Assembly: GCF_001641615.1 (NCBI RefSeq)
Contig: NZ_LRRU01000022.1
Coordinates: 124,001 to 188,000, forward strand
Length of the DNA stretch: 64,000 nt
From: Pseudoalteromonas gelatinilytica
GTDB taxonomy: Bacteria > Pseudomonadota > Gammaproteobacteria > Enterobacterales > Alteromonadaceae
Direction: 5' to 3'
The notes beneath the pieces were generated by a model. It was not told the DNA's origin and searched no databases. It was given only the letters and a program-made list of their open reading frames with translations. This document shows positions 62,119-64,000 of the stretch, in pieces (the stretch's first letter is position 1; every line of letters begins with the position of its first letter). The position numbers and the translations under genes were made by a program.

Positions 62119-62150
62119 AAAGCAGCCTATGAAGGCTGCTTTATAAAGTT
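62119..62150. terminator. Bidirectional terminator between the ligase and the FkbM gene
   Basis: A perfect 10-bp stem AAAGCAGCCT / AGGCTGCTTT with a four-base loop, T-rich to the right, between convergent genes. Confidence 0.85.
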
Positions 62151-62152
62151 TT

Positions 62153-63235
62153 TTATTTTGGAATTGCGTACAGTATTATCTCTAGACCGAAATCGCCATG
62201 ACAATGAAGTTTGTACTCATAATTAGGGTTATAGCTTTCAATTTGCTGAGCTATTTGCCAAAGATGAGCAGGCTCATGATAGACGGAAATAGCGAGTAGC
62301 GGGGATTGGTGCGTTATAATTTCTTTTGCGCCCTTCAATGCATGTGGCTCTGCGCCCTCGATATCCATTTTAATGAAATTAACCGCAGAGGCTATGCTGG
62401 TATCATCTAACGCTATAACAGGCAGAAGTAAATTGTTGTCTGTGATTTGCTGTGAGTCAGCAAACTTGCCTTGTGAAAGGTCTGCACTGAAGCTCAATAT
62501 TGTATTTTCTTCCCATACACCACATGGAAATAAATAAGTCTTAATACCTTGAGAGACTAATTCTTTCGCTGTTTTGTTTAATAAGTGGAAGTTCTTTGGA
62601 TCAGGTTCAAAACACTGCATTGTGTTTAACTGTATATCTGCTTCTTTTAATACTTGTGCTGCACTTGCAAGTGTATCGCCGATATATGAACCGCAATCAA
62701 TAAAGTTAATCCCTTTTTTCCAAAGAGGAAGTTTCAGTAACCAAGGTGGAAAGTATTGGGTTTGCCAGTCGTTTTCAACATAGCTTTCACTAGAGGGTGA
62801 GCTACGAAATGCGATGATATCATCAAGACACTTTTTGCTCTCATCATCGCTTAGTCTTTCTTTAAGCCAAGTTAACTGTTCTTTGTCGTTCTGTGTGCTA
62901 GAGATTAGTTTTGCTCGGTAATCCTTTGAAATAAAACGTTCTAAAACATATGGGTAGCTATTAATGATTTCATTCATGTTTAGGCATTCTTGAACACCCA
63001 TTCCAATTAGATCCTGCTTAATAGCTTCACTTGTACAAGATACCGATACAAGCATGGTTACATTTTTATTGGCAATATTGTCAGGTTTGTAAATTGGACA
63101 GCCTTGGTACTCAGTTTCTTGCGTGTATAAATCGACAAAAAATTCTATTTTAATTCCATGTTCTGAAAGTGCATGATAGATTTTTTGCCCATTACCACCG
63201 GCGCCATAGATTGCTATAGGAAGGTTATTCATCAT
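62153..63235 (-). CDS. FkbM-family methyltransferase with N-terminal nucleotide-sugar-binding-like domain
   Basis: 360 aa. Residues 1-110 (IAIYGAGGNGQKIYHALSEH) resemble a Rossmann PglD/WbbJ-type N-domain; residues 165-360 are FkbM-like (NFIDCGSYIGDTLASAAQVL, CFEPDPKNFHLL, FIKMDIEGAEPHALKGAK). A sugar O-methyltransferase or hydroxyl methylase is likely. AGAGG precedes ATG 63235. It is convergent with the sugar operon and follows the dehydrogenase by 3 bp on its strand. Confidence 0.8.
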   Translation of the reverse strand: MMNNLPIAIYGAGGNGQKIYHALSEHGIKIEFFVDLYTQETEYQGCPIYKPDNIANKNVTMLVSVSCTSEAIKQDLIGMGVQECLNMNEIINSYPYVLERFISKDYRAKLISSTQNDKEQLTWLKERLSDDESKKCLDDIIAFRSSPSSESYVENDWQTQYFPPWLLKLPLWKKGINFIDCGSYIGDTLASAAQVLKEADIQLNTMQCFEPDPKNFHLLNKTAKELVSQGIKTYLFPCGVWEENTILSFSADLSQGKFADSQQITDNNLLLPVIALDDTSIASAVNFIKMDIEGAEPHALKGAKEIITHQSPLLAISVYHEPAHLWQIAQQIESYNPNYEYKLHCHGDFGLEIILYAIPK

Positions 63236-63238
63236 AAT

Positions 63239-64000
63239 TTAATTACCTCTTTTAAGCTTTATCCACTGCGCTGACTCGACTGATTCTTGCGCTGCTTTAA
63301 ATAAGTTCAAGCCGTCTTTTGCTTGCTCTAAGCCAAATACATAGTCATTTTTTTTGTCTGTACCAGCTAAGTAACAGCAAAGTTCTTCGTAAATATCTGT
63401 ATATAAATTAGAAAAGGCTTCAACAAATCCTGTTGGGTGACCTGGCTTCATTCGGTTATATCTAAATTGGTTAGCATACTCACACTGTCCGGCTCTATCT
63501 AAGATTTCTCTGCGACCGTCATTGTAGTTTAACTCTAATTCATCAGGGTTTAGTTGGAACCAACGCGCGCTTCCTTTATCACCGTATATTCTGATTTGAA
63601 GTCCATTGCGGTGGCCAATAGCCGTTTTTGACATCCACATACTACCCTTGATGTTATTTGGGTAGTTCAGCAACATATTTACATCATCAATTAAATTTGG
63701 GTATTGAGAATGGTTAGTAAACTGTGCGATTGTTTCCGTTGGCTCCATTTCAAGTAAGTATGTTGATAAGTGGTGTAAATGCACCCCTAAATCCAAGCAA
63801 ATGGTTGGCACTTCAAAATCTTTTAATCGCCACGCTTGTGGCATCGATGGTTTACCTGCAATATCTGGCGGCCTTCTGAATCCCTCTTGTGGCATTTCAA
63901 GGTGAATTTTTTGGATAGTGCCAAGTGCACCTTGCTTTACTAGGTGTTTCAACTCTCTGACCATCGCATAGCCACTGTAGTTGTATGTAACAGCTAGAAA
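63239..64000 (-). CDS. Gfo/Idh/MocA-family dehydrogenase (partial, N-terminus beyond window)
   Basis: 253 codons visible, open through the right edge. Visible part is the C-terminal substrate domain: VTYNYSGYAMVRELKHLVKQ, QGALGTIQKIHLEMPQEG, RLKDFEVPTICLDLGVHLHH. The NAD-binding domain is cut off. The family oxidises or reduces sugar hydroxyls. Likely part of the same nonulosonate or polysaccharide pathway. Translationally close to the FkbM gene. Confidence 0.8.
   Translation of the reverse strand, partial: FLAVTYNYSGYAMVRELKHLVKQGALGTIQKIHLEMPQEGFRRPPDIAGKPSMPQAWRLKDFEVPTICLDLGVHLHHLSTYLLEMEPTETIAQFTNHSQYPNLIDDVNMLLNYPNNIKGSMWMSKTAIGHRNGLQIRIYGDKGSARWFQLNPDELELNYNDGRREILDRAGQCEYANQFRYNRMKPGHPTGFVEAFSNLYTDIYEELCCYLAGTDKKNDYVFGLEQAKDGLNLFKAAQESVESAQWIKLKRGN

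Overview
The window looks like a chromosomal segment of a marine gammaproteobacterium of the order Alteromonadales, most likely Pseudoalteromonas. This rests on gene content and order (barA-rlmD-relA-mazG-pyrG-eno, rppH-ptsP-lgt-thyA, a lateral flg block with three flagellins), the moderately AT-rich composition and the protein sequences. No database search was run. Both edges cut genes: barA on the left and a Gfo/Idh/MocA dehydrogenase on the right.

Layout. (1) 1-13708 is core housekeeping: BarA sensor kinase, the rlmD-relA-mazG run, pyrG, eno, mutH, rppH and ptsP. A DnaA-box cluster lies in the 0.5 kb gap between the divergent mutH and rppH. (2) 13733-13997 is a MITE-like noncoding element with 23-bp perfect terminal inverted repeats, followed by a TauE/SafE permease, lgt, thyA and galU. 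(3) 17908-26718 is the most unusual part. It encodes three SPOR-domain lipoproteins, two fimbrial subunits, a periplasmic chaperone, an usher-like outer-membrane protein with a C-terminal SPOR domain, and three tandem FlgO-family lipoproteins. Motifs matching sigma-54 and sigma-28 promoters sit in front of its transcription units, which ties it to the flagellar regulon. (4) 26807-29104 holds a 7-bp tandem repeat, tRNA-Arg(CCU), a zinc alcohol dehydrogenase and a peroxiredoxin-glutaredoxin divergent from oxyR, with an OxyR operator between them. (5) 29987-50248 is the flagellar block: flgT/flgP (H-ring), flgN-flgM-flgA, cheV-cheR, flgBCDE, flgFGHI, flgJKL and three flagellins, with recognisable sigma-54 and sigma-28 promoters. 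(6) 50335-55031 is flaG-fliD-fliS-fliT-like plus a Maf-type flagellin glycosyltransferase. (7) 55128-62106 is a translationally coupled operon for a pseudaminic-acid-like nonulosonate: class III aminotransferase, GNAT, cytidylyltransferase, PseI-like synthase, acyl carrier protein, PseG-GNAT fusion and acyl-AMP ligase. It is followed on the other strand by an FkbM methyltransferase and the partial dehydrogenase.

How the parts work together. The flg genes build rod, hook, rings and filament. FlgM/FlgN time late export and FliA activity. Maf with the nonulosonate operon probably glycosylates the three flagellins, possibly with an ACP-delivered acyl group. The chaperone-usher/SPOR/FlgO locus appears to be made at the same time as the flagellum and may build a fimbria or envelope structure anchored to peptidoglycan. 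That locus and the ACP-dependent sugar operon are the best candidates for undescribed biology here.
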